Shown: positions 18,072 to 26,428, counted from the stretch's first letter. The stretch is 64,000 nt of DNA from Pseudohalioglobus lutimaris (GCF_002866825.1 NZ_PKUS01000015.1:1-64000); one strand, 5' to 3'. Numbers and translations: made by a program. Notes: generated by a model not told the origin, from the sequence alone.

Positions 18072-20144
18072 TTACTCCGCATATCGTGCAATCCTGAATC
18101 CTACGTCATCGCGCCCGGCTTGCCCATAATCCCGGTAGGACAGGCGCAGCTCGGCGATGCGGCTGTGTGCCCAGCTCGCGCCGCGGATTACGTAGTTGTC
18201 GCCGGACTGCGCACCCAGTGGGTCGGTAGCAATGGAGCCGTTGGCTGAGGGAATGGTGTAAACGTCATGTACCCACTCCGCCACGTTGCCGCCCAGGTCA
18301 TAGAGTCCGCGGCTGCTGGCAGTAAACGAGGCCACCGGCGCGCTGACCACATAGCCGTCTTCATAGCCGCTGAGTATACGGCCGGTGACATATGCTGATG
18401 TGTTGTCGGCATAATTTTCTACGGCCTGGGTGGGTGGAAAATTATCCCCCCAGGGGAACTTCAACAGGGCTGCACCGCTGCTGCGTGCCGCCCATGCCCA
18501 CTCCGCCTCGCTGGGCAGGCGGTAGCCGGTAGCAGAGGGGTTGTAGCCGGTGATGATGCCGTTGGTTTCGCGGTAAAAAGGCGGTAGCCCCTCACGCTTG
18601 CTGAGCCAGTTACAGAATGCGGCGGCCTGCTGCCAGCTTACCTGCACAGCGGGCTGGTGGTCGCGGTTGAGACTGTTGCCCTCAATCTGACCTGAGTCAT
18701 GGGCTGAGCTGAACAGGCGGAACTGGGCATTGGTGACTTCGGTAGTCTGCAGGTAAAAACTGCGGCGCAGGGCCACGGGGTGCAGGACCTCATTGGCTCG
18801 ACGCCCGGGTTCTCGCCTTGATGCACCCATGCTGAAGTCGGCGGTGGGTGAGTCTTCGGGATTGAACAGCAGCATGGTCTGGCCCAGCGCGGTGGTCACT
18901 TCCGGCTTGATGCGCGCGGCCCTGGCCTGGGCCTCGGTCTGCAGGGTCACATCGACCCGTTGCTGTAATCCGGGGCGTGGGGTGATGCGTTGCTTGACTG
19001 TGGCGTAGCCGTCCAGTGCGACCTCTATCCGCTGTTCCACAGACGGCAGCGACAGCAGCTGGCTGCCCTTGCCCCGGGGTGTTCCATTCACGCTCAGCAC
19101 AGCCGTTGCCGGCGAGATCCGAAACTCTACCTGGCCGAGTTGGGCCTTGAGCGCGACAGTGCGATTGTCGCTGGCCGCTGCCTGCATTTCCACGGTTTCG
19201 CTGTGGCGCCTATACCCTGGCTTGAAAACAGCGAGTCGGTGCGCGCGCCCGGGGGTTATTTCCAGTTCCAGCGGCGTTTGCCCCTGAAACTCACCGTTCA
19301 GGGTGACGTTGGCGCCGCTGGGTCGGCTATCCAGCTGCAGCAGGCCGGCTGCGGGTTGTAACACGATAATGCCCAGGTCCTGGTGCTGTCCTGCCGTGAT
19401 GCTCAGGTCCTGTTGCCAGTTGGCATAGGTTGCGTGTTGCAGCAGTAATTGGCGTTCGCCCCCCATGATTTCGACAACTGCGGGAGTGGTCCCTGCAGTC
19501 TCGCCATCGACGAGAATCTGCGCGCCGGAGGGAGTGCTGTCCAGGGTCACCTCGGCCCAGCCCGGTTGCAACGCCACCGACAGCTGCTGCCGGACTTCCC
19601 GCCCGGTTACCTCCAGCACCTGGCCGTGTTCGACGTGGCGCTCGGCCTGCACGCGAAGGTCGTGCGCTCCGGCTTCCAGTGCCAGCTCCGCAAGCGGCGT
19701 GTCGCCGACGTGCTGGTCATCGACAAACACCCTGGCACCGGGGGGTTGCGAGTCAATGCTGATGCGTCCGGGTAACGGCGCCAGCACCAGGTGGGCGGTC
19801 TGGCTGTCGGCGTCGGTAACGGTGACCACGGTGTCCAGGGGATGATAACCCTCGGCAACGACGCCTACGTTGTAGTCGCCTGGGCGCAACAGGAAGCGTT
19901 CGCCAAACGGCAGTGCAAGTCCGGCGATATCGACATTCGCGGGTGACTCCGCGGTGACGATAATCTGTAGGGATCGTGCGCTGAACAGGAACCCCATCAC
20001 CAGAATGAATACCAGGGCCGCAGCGCCTGTTGCCCAGCGCAGGGGGTGGCCTTGCTGTTTTTTCGTTGTAGCAGTGGCGTCCAGCGGCTGGAAGGCGCTG
20101 GGCTCAATCGGCTCGGAAGAGGGCGCTTGCTGACGTTCGCTCAC
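18072..20144 (-). CDS. membrane protein with PEGA repeats and a SUMF1/FGE-like domain (locus gene 5)
   Basis: 690 residues. A cytoplasmic head of about 37 residues precedes one membrane helix (38-57). Three clear PEGA domains and one weaker copy follow (about 150-370), each with an SxPxGAxVxVDG-type core such as IDSQPPGARVFVDD. Residues 410-690 form a formylglycine-generating/SUMF1 fold (TTEVTNAQFRLF, GYRLPSEAEWAWAARS, DLGGNVAEWVHD, GASWAHS and DVGFRIAR). The two active-site cysteines of true FGE are absent from the usual C-terminal place (GASWAHSRIAEL), so this is probably a binding or scaffold domain. PEGA domains suggest binding to surface polymers or peptidoglycan. Confidence 0.9.
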   Translation of the reverse strand: MSERQQAPSSEPIEPSAFQPLDATATTKKQQGHPLRWATGAAALVFILVMGFLFSARSLQIIVTAESPANVDIAGLALPFGERFLLRPGDYNVGVVAEGYHPLDTVVTVTDADSQTAHLVLAPLPGRISIDSQPPGARVFVDDQHVGDTPLAELALEAGAHDLRVQAERHVEHGQVLEVTGREVRQQLSVALQPGWAEVTLDSTPSGAQILVDGETAGTTPAVVEIMGGERQLLLQHATYANWQQDLSITAGQHQDLGIIVLQPAAGLLQLDSRPSGANVTLNGEFQGQTPLELEITPGRAHRLAVFKPGYRRHSETVEMQAAASDNRTVALKAQLGQVEFRISPATAVLSVNGTPRGKGSQLLSLPSVEQRIEVALDGYATVKQRITPRPGLQQRVDVTLQTEAQARAARIKPEVTTALGQTMLLFNPEDSPTADFSMGASRREPGRRANEVLHPVALRRSFYLQTTEVTNAQFRLFSSAHDSGQIEGNSLNRDHQPAVQVSWQQAAAFCNWLSKREGLPPFYRETNGIITGYNPSATGYRLPSEAEWAWAARSSGAALLKFPWGDNFPPTQAVENYADNTSAYVTGRILSGYEDGYVVSAPVASFTASSRGLYDLGGNVAEWVHDVYTIPSANGSIATDPLGAQSGDNYVIRGASWAHSRIAELRLSYRDYGQAGRDDVGFRIARYAE

Positions 20145-21670
20145 AGTATGCGCTCCGTGCAGCTGACCGTTAGGGGCGGCCCGGCGCCTTCATGGCTGAC
20201 ACTGAACGTCTGCAGAATGTCGCGATACCCGCGCCGGCTGCCGCGAACCTGGTAGGTACCGGGACGCAGGGTCAGTTCGGTTTCCTCAAAGCGGCCCAGG
20301 CGCGCCACCTTGTAAACGATGACCTCGGTTTCTCCGTCGGAGCGCAAGCGCACGGGCACCAGAGTGTTGTACTGTTGCAGCAGGCGCTCGAGGGTACTGA
20401 TTTGTCGCTTCAGGGCGGGGCCACTGGGCTCAATGGTCCTGGCCTGCTGCAGTAATTTCTCTGTTGCCTCGGCCACGGCAACATCAGAAAGCCGTCCGGG
20501 TTCCTCAATGGCCTTGCTGAACTGTTTGTCCAGCCGGGCCCTGGCCTGGCTGCGCTTGAGCCCCTCGCGGGCGAACAGCAGGCTGGAGTCGAGCTCCAGT
20601 GCCTGTTGGTATGCATCCACGGCAGCTTGCCATTGCTCGTTGCCTTCCCGTTCCGTGCCGCGGCGCTTCAGCGTGGCGAGCCGGCTGGCCTGCTGCGCAA
20701 CATCCACTTCCTGCAGCGCACTGCCAGCTTCCGCCGACCCCGCTTTCAGTGAGGCAGCGCGGCGGAAGTGTTCTCGCGCTTGACTGTAAGCGGCATCGTC
20801 CAGGGCAGTGTAGCCATCGCTCATGGCGTCATTGAAACGTTGGTCCAGGTGCAGGGCGCTCACCCGTTGCAATTCAGCCGCGGCGCGCTGGTGCAGGGGG
20901 TCCAGGCCGGTCGCCTCGCGCAGGTGGTTTTCGGCGCCAGCGAGGTCCCCGCCGCGCTCTGCAGATGCCGCTGCGTCCAGTTGCTCCAGCAGGGGTGCGA
21001 GTACGCTGGCGCGTTGTTGCAGCCCGGGCAGCAGCGCGTTCTCCGGCTCTATCATCACCACCCGTTCCAGTGCACGGGTAACCTGACCGGTAAGCCCCTC
21101 TTCCAGTCCGCTGCGCGCCAGCTCCAGTTGCGTATCCACCGTTGCGGGAATGGCCTCATCAATGATCTGCAACTGCTCCAGGCCCCGCGCATACTCTTCC
21201 TTGGCGGCAATGTACTCGCGCTGTCTATAGAGAGCGTCTCCGGCGAGAGCGGTGGCGGTGGCGGATGCCCAGGCCTCAGCTGCCCATTGTTCCGCCCCTC
21301 GCTCATCCAGGGAAAACTGCAGATCCAGTAGAGCCTGCAGCACATCCTGCGCCTCTTTTCTCAATTTTGCTGCCTGGGCATCGGACCAGGGTGACGCGTC
21401 CGCGGTGGCCGGAAGGGATGCGGGGGGTGATGCCGTGGATGCAGGTGCTTCCGTCGCGCGCCCGCGTGCTGCCTCATCCCCGACTTCGGCGCCAGTATCG
21501 GAAATTTTTGCGGGAAGCCAGAAAACGACCAGGAGTACCAGCACAACAAGACCGGCAAGTGCGGGTAGTACCCACCTGCGGCCGTCTGTTTGGCTGCGTG
21601 CCCCGGCGGGCTCGGGAGGCGGGGCGAGCTCAAAGGGAGTGGGCTCCAGTTGCTCGTTTTTTTCAGACAT
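20141..21670 (-). CDS. TPR-like membrane protein with PEGA-like C-terminus (locus gene 4)
   Basis: 509 residues. A short cytoplasmic Pro/Glu-rich head precedes one membrane helix (33-52) and an Ala-rich linker. Residues 90-420 are helical repeats with TPR-like patterns (for example REYIAAKEEYARGLEQL and WQAAVDAYQQALELDSSLL), followed by a small beta domain (ETEVIVYKVARLGRFEETEL and RPGTYQVRGSRRGYRD) that resembles a PEGA unit. The stop overlaps the start of the next gene by four bases. A 44-base gap to the upstream gene holds no visible terminator. Confidence 0.83.
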   Translation of the reverse strand: MSEKNEQLEPTPFELAPPPEPAGARSQTDGRRWVLPALAGLVVLVLLVVFWLPAKISDTGAEVGDEAARGRATEAPASTASPPASLPATADASPWSDAQAAKLRKEAQDVLQALLDLQFSLDERGAEQWAAEAWASATATALAGDALYRQREYIAAKEEYARGLEQLQIIDEAIPATVDTQLELARSGLEEGLTGQVTRALERVVMIEPENALLPGLQQRASVLAPLLEQLDAAASAERGGDLAGAENHLREATGLDPLHQRAAAELQRVSALHLDQRFNDAMSDGYTALDDAAYSQAREHFRRAASLKAGSAEAGSALQEVDVAQQASRLATLKRRGTEREGNEQWQAAVDAYQQALELDSSLLFAREGLKRSQARARLDKQFSKAIEEPGRLSDVAVAEATEKLLQQARTIEPSGPALKRQISTLERLLQQYNTLVPVRLRSDGETEVIVYKVARLGRFEETELTLRPGTYQVRGSRRGYRDILQTFSVSHEGAGPPLTVSCTERIL

Positions 21671-21714
21671 CTACTGCGCGAACCCTTCTGTGACCTGGAA
21701 TAGCCTTGTGCAGG

Positions 21715-22947
21715 CTAGAGTGTATCAGGCGTGGTGGTGTAATCCTGCGGACGGTCCAGGGCGCCGATTTCCGCCGCATAGATATCTGCCAGTAGCTGTC
21801 GCCACTGGGCGTACTGCTCTTCCACGTTGCCGCTGAGGATGATCGACCGGTCTTCCAGGTCAATCACCTGAGGGGTGATCTCGGCTTCCAGGGACATGCC
21901 CAGTTCTTCCAGCGCCTGGACGTGAATCTGCGCCTCGGCACGTTTTTCCAGGCCGCTCTTCAACAGGTAGCCGCCGCCTATCACTGCCACGTTGCCTGCG
22001 GCACGACTATTGTTATCGCTGCTGGTCATACCGGCGATGCCAGCGGCCACGGCGACCGCGCCGGCGATCAGTCTGCGTCTGCTTTCTGCCTCCAGCTCCT
22101 GCATGGCTACAGCCTCCTTGTAGGACAGCTTGCGCCACTCCTCGTAGGGTTCGGTCATTTCCACGCCGAAGTTGTCGTAATACTCCTGCATGGTGTCGAT
22201 ATAGGTATGGTCGCGCTCACGGATCGTGCGCACGCGGTCGAGCATGGGGTCGTTTTCCGCAGGCAGCCGCATGACCAGGTATATGTTCTTGCGGTTTCGC
22301 TCCAGGTAGCCGTTGAAGGCTTCAGGGGAGAAGCGCTGGGCAAATAGCAGTTCGGTGGTCAGGCGCACGTTATTCCGGTCCTGTGGACGCAGTTCGCCCA
22401 GCGCATCGAGCAAATCATTGGCAATGGTGTGATAGACCGCCTGAAAGGGATCGTAGCGTTCCCGCGTCGCGGATCTGTAGGCATAGGCACTGGCACGGCC
22501 CCTGTAGGTTTTGTCCAGCCACTCATAGCCCCGCGAATCCACGGCCCGGATAGCGAGTTCCAGAGACTCGCCATCGGAGTGCAGAATAGTGCCGCGCACG
22601 GACAGGTCGGAGATGCGTTCAGGGTCGGGTACTACGCGGACCGCGCCCCAGGCACCACTTTGCTCCATGGCCTGGGACAACAGGTTGGGCATGAACCGTG
22701 CTTCGGCCTTGCGCACCTCGGGATAGACCTGCCCCTCTCCGTCATATTCCTCCAGACCGGGATCAAAGATGGCGATGCCCACGTCCAGCAGAAGTTCTTC
22801 GGCGACGACCTTATCGGGAACCTTGATCTGCGGAACCGAGGTGCTTTTGATGGTCTGGCTGACACACCCGGTCGCCAGCATCACCGCCGCCATGGTGCCC
22901 AGTATTCGGCCCAGTGCGGCGCCGAATCGAACTGGCCGCCGTCTCAC
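21715..22947 (-). CDS. lipoprotein of unknown function (locus gene 3)
   Basis: 410 residues. The signal peptide ends in a lipobox LATGC near residue 28. The first domain (about 45-190) contains LLLDVGIAIFDPG and later VRGTILHSDGESLELAIRA, a pattern that resembles CsgG/LpoB-type or ABC-transport auxiliary lipoproteins. A helical middle includes the Tyr-rich DHTYIDTMQEYYDNFG. A glycine-rich hydrophobic stretch at about 300-335 (GAVAVAAGIAG, then AVIGGGYLLKSG) is typical of glycine-zipper membrane-associated hairpins. The body and the locus suggest an outer-membrane component. Its ATG overlaps the previous gene's stop by four bases. Confidence 0.78.
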   Translation of the reverse strand: MRRRPVRFGAALGRILGTMAAVMLATGCVSQTIKSTSVPQIKVPDKVVAEELLLDVGIAIFDPGLEEYDGEGQVYPEVRKAEARFMPNLLSQAMEQSGAWGAVRVVPDPERISDLSVRGTILHSDGESLELAIRAVDSRGYEWLDKTYRGRASAYAYRSATRERYDPFQAVYHTIANDLLDALGELRPQDRNNVRLTTELLFAQRFSPEAFNGYLERNRKNIYLVMRLPAENDPMLDRVRTIRERDHTYIDTMQEYYDNFGVEMTEPYEEWRKLSYKEAVAMQELEAESRRRLIAGAVAVAAGIAGMTSSDNNSRAAGNVAVIGGGYLLKSGLEKRAEAQIHVQALEELGMSLEAEITPQVIDLEDRSIILSGNVEEQYAQWRQLLADIYAAEIGALDRPQDYTTTPDTL

Positions 22948-24149
22948 TGGTCGATGCCCTTGTATTTGCGATACTCATCCCAGAGCTTGTCACGCACCGC
23001 CGGGTCGGGTTCACGCATTGCCGCTTCGCGCAGTTGCCGTGCTACCACGTCATCGTCATCGCCGGAGGGGATGTCTTTGGGGGGAGGGTACTTGGCAGTG
23101 TCTTTCGGTATCTGGCCACCGCCGCCAGTTACGCCACCAATGCCTCCACCGTAGCTGCCGCTGCCGCTGCCGCTGCCGGCGCCGCCGCCTCCGGAGCCAC
23201 TGCCATATTCGCGCCCATTTCCACCGTCGCTGCTTTGTGTGGCAGTATTGCTGGCGGTTTGTGCAGCGGCTTCGCGGGCAGCCTGTCGTTGTTGCTGCTG
23301 CTCTTCCAGAATCATGGCGTCAAATTCGCCTGTGCCCCGCTCCAGTTGCGCATCCAGAACCGCTACCTGTTCCGCAGGTGTCAGTGGACCCCGGCCGCTG
23401 CCGTACGTACCTTGCCCATTGCCATGCCCACCTTGTCCATACTGGCCAGGCGCTTCGCCGCTACCTGTCCCATCCCCTGCAGATCCCTGGCCGGAGCGCT
23501 CGCCCGACTCGCCGCCAGTAGCGTCGCCATCGCCCATTGCCTCTTCCATCCCGGCCAGCACATCCTCAAACCCGGGGGAATCACTCATGTCAGGCAGGCC
23601 ACCAGCGCTAGCCGGTTCGAAGCCGGGTTCGCCGCCAGCACTGTCTTCAAAGCCAGGTTCAGCAGGGTTGCCGGCCGCGCCGGCGATGTCACCCTGGGCC
23701 TCGTCACCAGCCTGCCCCGGGTTGTTTGGAAACTCACCACTGGGAAATTCACCGGGGATAGTGTCTGCGCCCTGCCCGCTTGCGCCGGGTGGCGAGCCGC
23801 TACCGGATGAGCCGGTGCTGGAAGATGAATCATTACCCTGCGACGACGCGCTGCTGGACGCAGAGCTGTTACTGTCGCCGGAGGATGGGTTGCTCGCAGA
23901 GGAGCTGGTACTTGGCGAACTGGCACTGGAAGAGGAGTTGCTGGAGGACGAACTGCTGGAGGACGAACTGCTACTGGACGAACTGCTGCTCGAGGAGGAA
24001 CTGGAACTGGTGGAAGCCGGTGTTGGTGGCTGTGGCGTGGTTGGGTTACTGGCGCTGGGGCAGCCGGTTAACAACAGGCAGACGCTGGCCAGCGCCGCCG
24101 GCAGTAGCAGGCGATGGGTCGGTACACAATTATCACTACTGGATCTCAT
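22944..24149 (-). CDS. polyserine-linker lipoprotein, low complexity (locus gene 2)
   Basis: 401 residues. A basic N-terminus, a hydrophobic stretch and a lipobox LLTGC near residue 30 make it lipid-anchored. A tract of almost pure Ser follows (about residues 46-75, continuing as a Ser/Ala/Asn run to about 115). The Ser codons are mixed AGC/AGT/TCG/TCC, so it is not a simple triplet expansion. The middle is Gly/Ser/Asp/Glu-rich, and a Gly/Ser stretch occurs near 310-340. Only the last 40 residues (DDDVVARQLREAAMREPDP, then RDKLWDEYRKYKGI) look like a conserved motif. Polyserine linkers are known from Saccharophagus enzymes. Confidence 0.8.
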   Translation of the reverse strand: MRSSSDNCVPTHRLLLPAALASVCLLLTGCPSASNPTTPQPPTPASTSSSSSSSSSSSSSSSSSSSSSSSNSSSSASSPSTSSSASNPSSGDSNSSASSSASSQGNDSSSSTGSSGSGSPPGASGQGADTIPGEFPSGEFPNNPGQAGDEAQGDIAGAAGNPAEPGFEDSAGGEPGFEPASAGGLPDMSDSPGFEDVLAGMEEAMGDGDATGGESGERSGQGSAGDGTGSGEAPGQYGQGGHGNGQGTYGSGRGPLTPAEQVAVLDAQLERGTGEFDAMILEEQQQQRQAAREAAAQTASNTATQSSDGGNGREYGSGSGGGGAGSGSGSGSYGGGIGGVTGGGGQIPKDTAKYPPPKDIPSGDDDDVVARQLREAAMREPDPAVRDKLWDEYRKYKGIDQ

Positions 24150-25389
24150 AAGCCCTGGTCACTGCCTCCGTGTCCTGCGGTTCCCCCATTGCGAGCCTGG
24201 GCCTGAATTGTGTCTTGCGCAGCTTGCGCATAATGCGATTTGCCGCCGCCTCGTTCAATTCGTTCTCATCCACTCGCTCCAGATCGACCACTTTACCGCG
24301 TTTGTCCACGCGGAACTGCAGCTGCAGATTGGCCTCTTCTGGCTTCGCCGGCGCAGGGAGCTGTCTTGCCCCCTCGATATCCGGCAATTCGACCGGCTCT
24401 CCAAAAAGGGCCGCTAATGATACTTCGGCATCCTCCCTTGGTGTAAGTTCCGCAACCGCTTCCCGGTAAGCCTTCATCGCGGATTCGCGCTCACCGTGCC
24501 ACAGCATCCAGTCCCCAAGCATTGCTCGCGAGGTGGCTGTCTCCGGGCTGTGATCCCCGTGCTGCGCCTTCTGGATGTCGTAAATGGCCTGGATGACGGC
24601 CTGTCCCCGCTTGTAACTCTGGGCACGATAGGCGTTGAAGCGGTTCTGTTGGTTTTGCATCGGGAACCCGTCTGCGTTGCTGGCACTGCTGTTAAGAGAC
24701 TGCGCGTCATAGTCGGCGATCAGGTATTGGGCCAGCAGCATGCCCTCCAGGGGTTCCAGTAGCAGTGACGAGCTATTGCCCTCTCGGCCCATAATATCCG
24801 TCAGCGCCAGGCGATAGAGGTCCCACATGCTCATCACCCGGGCATAGGCCTGCCCGTCCAGGGCCAGCCGGTAGGCCGTATACTGCCACTGGGCCTGTTG
24901 TATAAAGGCCTGTGCCCGGGTGATCCCCGCCGGCTGGCTGCGCATCTGTACCCGGTAAAGGTAAGCCTGGCGTTCGTCAGCTTCCGCATATTGGCCCAGC
25001 GCAAGGTGGCTGGCGATCTCCCGTTGTAACATGGGGATTTGTCCTGGAGTGTAGAGACCGTCGTTGATGCGCGAAAGGTGTATGCCGCGTTTGAATGCCC
25101 TGATCGCCTCCCGGTGATTGTCCTCGCTCTGCAGGGCAATGCCCAGGCCGAGCAGGGTTTCCGACATAGGAGCAGCATAGGCGCCCTGCGAAGACTCCAG
25201 CTCGGTGATCGCCTCCCGGTAGCGGCTGCCGCCAATAGCCGCAACGGTTTCGTCGTGCGCGGGCGTCTCGGCCCGGGCCGACTGCCCTGGCGAGTCGTCC
25301 TGGCCGGTGGCCGCGAAGCCCTGTGCGGCTGCCAGAACGATCGACAGGAGGACACCGCGCAGGCGGCCTTGAAGTAACGTTCTGCTCAT
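24136..25389 (-). CDS. exported helical-repeat protein with TonB-like C-terminus (locus gene 1)
   Basis: 417 residues with a signal peptide (about 1-26). Helical repeats similar to TPRs occupy 45-200 (SRYREAITELESSQG, DNHREAIRAFKRGIHLSR). The last 70 residues (EEANLQLQFRVDKRGKVVDL, then MRKLRKTQFRPRL) have the pattern of a TonB/TolA C-terminal domain, the part that contacts outer-membrane partners. There is no TonB-type membrane anchor, so the protein is probably periplasmic. It heads the locus and is the only gene with an evident promoter upstream. Overlap with the next gene is 14 bases. Confidence 0.82.
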   Translation of the reverse strand: MSRTLLQGRLRGVLLSIVLAAAQGFAATGQDDSPGQSARAETPAHDETVAAIGGSRYREAITELESSQGAYAAPMSETLLGLGIALQSEDNHREAIRAFKRGIHLSRINDGLYTPGQIPMLQREIASHLALGQYAEADERQAYLYRVQMRSQPAGITRAQAFIQQAQWQYTAYRLALDGQAYARVMSMWDLYRLALTDIMGREGNSSSLLLEPLEGMLLAQYLIADYDAQSLNSSASNADGFPMQNQQNRFNAYRAQSYKRGQAVIQAIYDIQKAQHGDHSPETATSRAMLGDWMLWHGERESAMKAYREAVAELTPREDAEVSLAALFGEPVELPDIEGARQLPAPAKPEEANLQLQFRVDKRGKVVDLERVDENELNEAAANRIMRKLRKTQFRPRLAMGEPQDTEAVTRAYEIQ

Positions 25390-25449
25390 TTACTCTCTCA
25401 TGCCGACGTCGTTCCTGCATCCGTTTGCATTCTTCTGCGCATAGTTGAA

Positions 25450-25478
25450 ATTATATACCTTGGCCACGGTGCTGAAAA
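25450..25478 (-). promoter_or_regulatory. sigma70-like promoter of the 13-gene locus
   Basis: On the minus strand, TATAAT (plus coordinates 25450-25455) is a perfect -10 box. A weaker -35 TTTTCA (25473-25478) lies 17 bases upstream. The predicted start is about 50 bases before the first ATG. Confidence 0.65.
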
Positions 25479-25501
25479 ATGCCGTGTTTGGTCGCATACT
25501 C

Positions 25502-25513
25502 ATGTCATGACAT
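25502..25513. promoter_or_regulatory. 12-bp palindrome in the divergent intergenic region
   Basis: ATGTCATGACAT is perfectly palindromic and sits 24 bases upstream of the -35 box of the large locus and close to the ribosome site of the divergent small gene. It could be an operator for one or both, but it is short enough to occur by chance. Confidence 0.4.
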
Positions 25514-25531
25514 AGTCGAGGGGGGTACGCA

Positions 25532-25831
25532 ATGCAGGTTATCCTGGATGAGTTGGAGCGGCGCTGGCTGGCGATGTTTGTGGCGCTTGCGGGGGGAGAT
25601 GACCTGCCCCCCGGGCAGCGGTTACGCGCAGAGGGGATGATGGAAGCTGTAGTGCTCGCGGGCGGTGTTACCGAGGATGAACTGACCAGCGCCATGAATG
25701 CCTCCTTCAGCGCGGCTTTTGGACAAAGCCTGGCGGCAGCGTTTGGTGAAGACTGGCGGCTGTTTTACCCCTTTCCAGAGATTCCCGCGGTGGCCCGGCG
25801 CGCCCCGGTTTATCCCAGTACCAAAGATTGA
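25532..25831 (+). CDS. hypothetical protein
   Basis: 99 residues, no family recognised. It is rich in Ala and acidic residues, mostly helical, has no signal peptide and ends in FYPFPEIPAVARRAPVYPST. GAGGGGGGTACGC before the ATG is a strong ribosome site, so translation is likely. It is transcribed divergently from the 13-gene locus and in the same direction as the DUF4136 lipoprotein gene 37 bases downstream. Confidence 0.72.
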   Translation: MQVILDELERRWLAMFVALAGGDDLPPGQRLRAEGMMEAVVLAGGVTEDELTSAMNASFSAAFGQSLAAAFGEDWRLFYPFPEIPAVARRAPVYPSTKD

Positions 25832-25868
25832 TTATAATGCGCTGCACATCCTCAGGAAGATCACCGTT

Positions 25869-26423
25869 ATGATGCCGATTGTATTGCGCGCCCTGGGCGG
25901 CCTGGCTGTGCTTGCCCTCGTTACTGCCTGTGCATCCACGCTGGAAGCGAACATGGATTACGACCAGCAGTTCGACTTCTCCAAAGTCCGCAAGATAGCT
26001 ATCCAGCCGGTGGACCGTACCGGTCTTTCAATCGTCAGCATCAGCGATATGCAGGTTCAGCGCATAGACGAGGCACTGGCGCAGGAGTTGCAGCGCAAGG
26101 GCTTCGAGATTGTCAGTGATAACAGCGAGGCAGATGTCTTCCTCACCTGGCACCTGGTCACAGAAGAGCGCACCGACGTGCGCACCTATAACAGTATGAG
26201 CTACTACAACTGTTGGGGCTGTGGCCCAGCAGTATCGGATGTGAGCGTGCGCCAGTACACGCAGGGTACCTTCATTGTTGATATGATCGACCCCATGCGT
26301 AACCAGTCGGTGTGGCGCTCGATAATTGAATCACGGCTGCGACCTGAGCCCGACCCTGAGAAAGCCGGCGCGCGTCGCGAGGAAGCAGCGGCGGCCATAT
26401 TCGCGCAGTTCCCGCCCGCTTAG
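25869..26423 (+). CDS. DUF4136 family lipoprotein
   Basis: 184 residues. The lipobox LVTAC near residue 21 follows a hydrophobic signal. The mature part begins MDYDQQFDFSKVRKIAI, as in DUF4136 lipoproteins, and contains an aromatic/Cys loop SYYNCWGCGP. The family function is unknown; it is outer-membrane or periplasmic. The start is one of two tandem ATGs with AGGA upstream; the longer in-frame extension into the previous gene has no start signal and was dropped. Its TAG overlaps the TAA of the convergent acetyltransferase. Confidence 0.87.
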   Translation: MMPIVLRALGGLAVLALVTACASTLEANMDYDQQFDFSKVRKIAIQPVDRTGLSIVSISDMQVQRIDEALAQELQRKGFEIVSDNSEADVFLTWHLVTEERTDVRTYNSMSYYNCWGCGPAVSDVSVRQYTQGTFIVDMIDPMRNQSVWRSIIESRLRPEPDPEKAGARREEAAAAIFAQFPPA

Positions 26424-26428
26424 CGGGC
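26414..26428. other. hairpin spanning two overlapping convergent stop codons
   Basis: GCCCGC-TTA-GCGGGC is a perfect six-base stem around TTA. The TAG of the plus gene and the TAA of the minus gene share this loop. It may act as a weak bidirectional termination or stabilising structure. Confidence 0.45.

Noticed and set aside
10820-25389. Locus as a Zorya, Tol-Pal or type VI secretion system
   Set aside because: The TolQ-like gene recalls ZorA and TolQ, but no ZorC/D/E, TolA/TolB/Pal or Tss genes are present; an FHA-like tail and a SUMF1 fold alone do not define type VI secretion.
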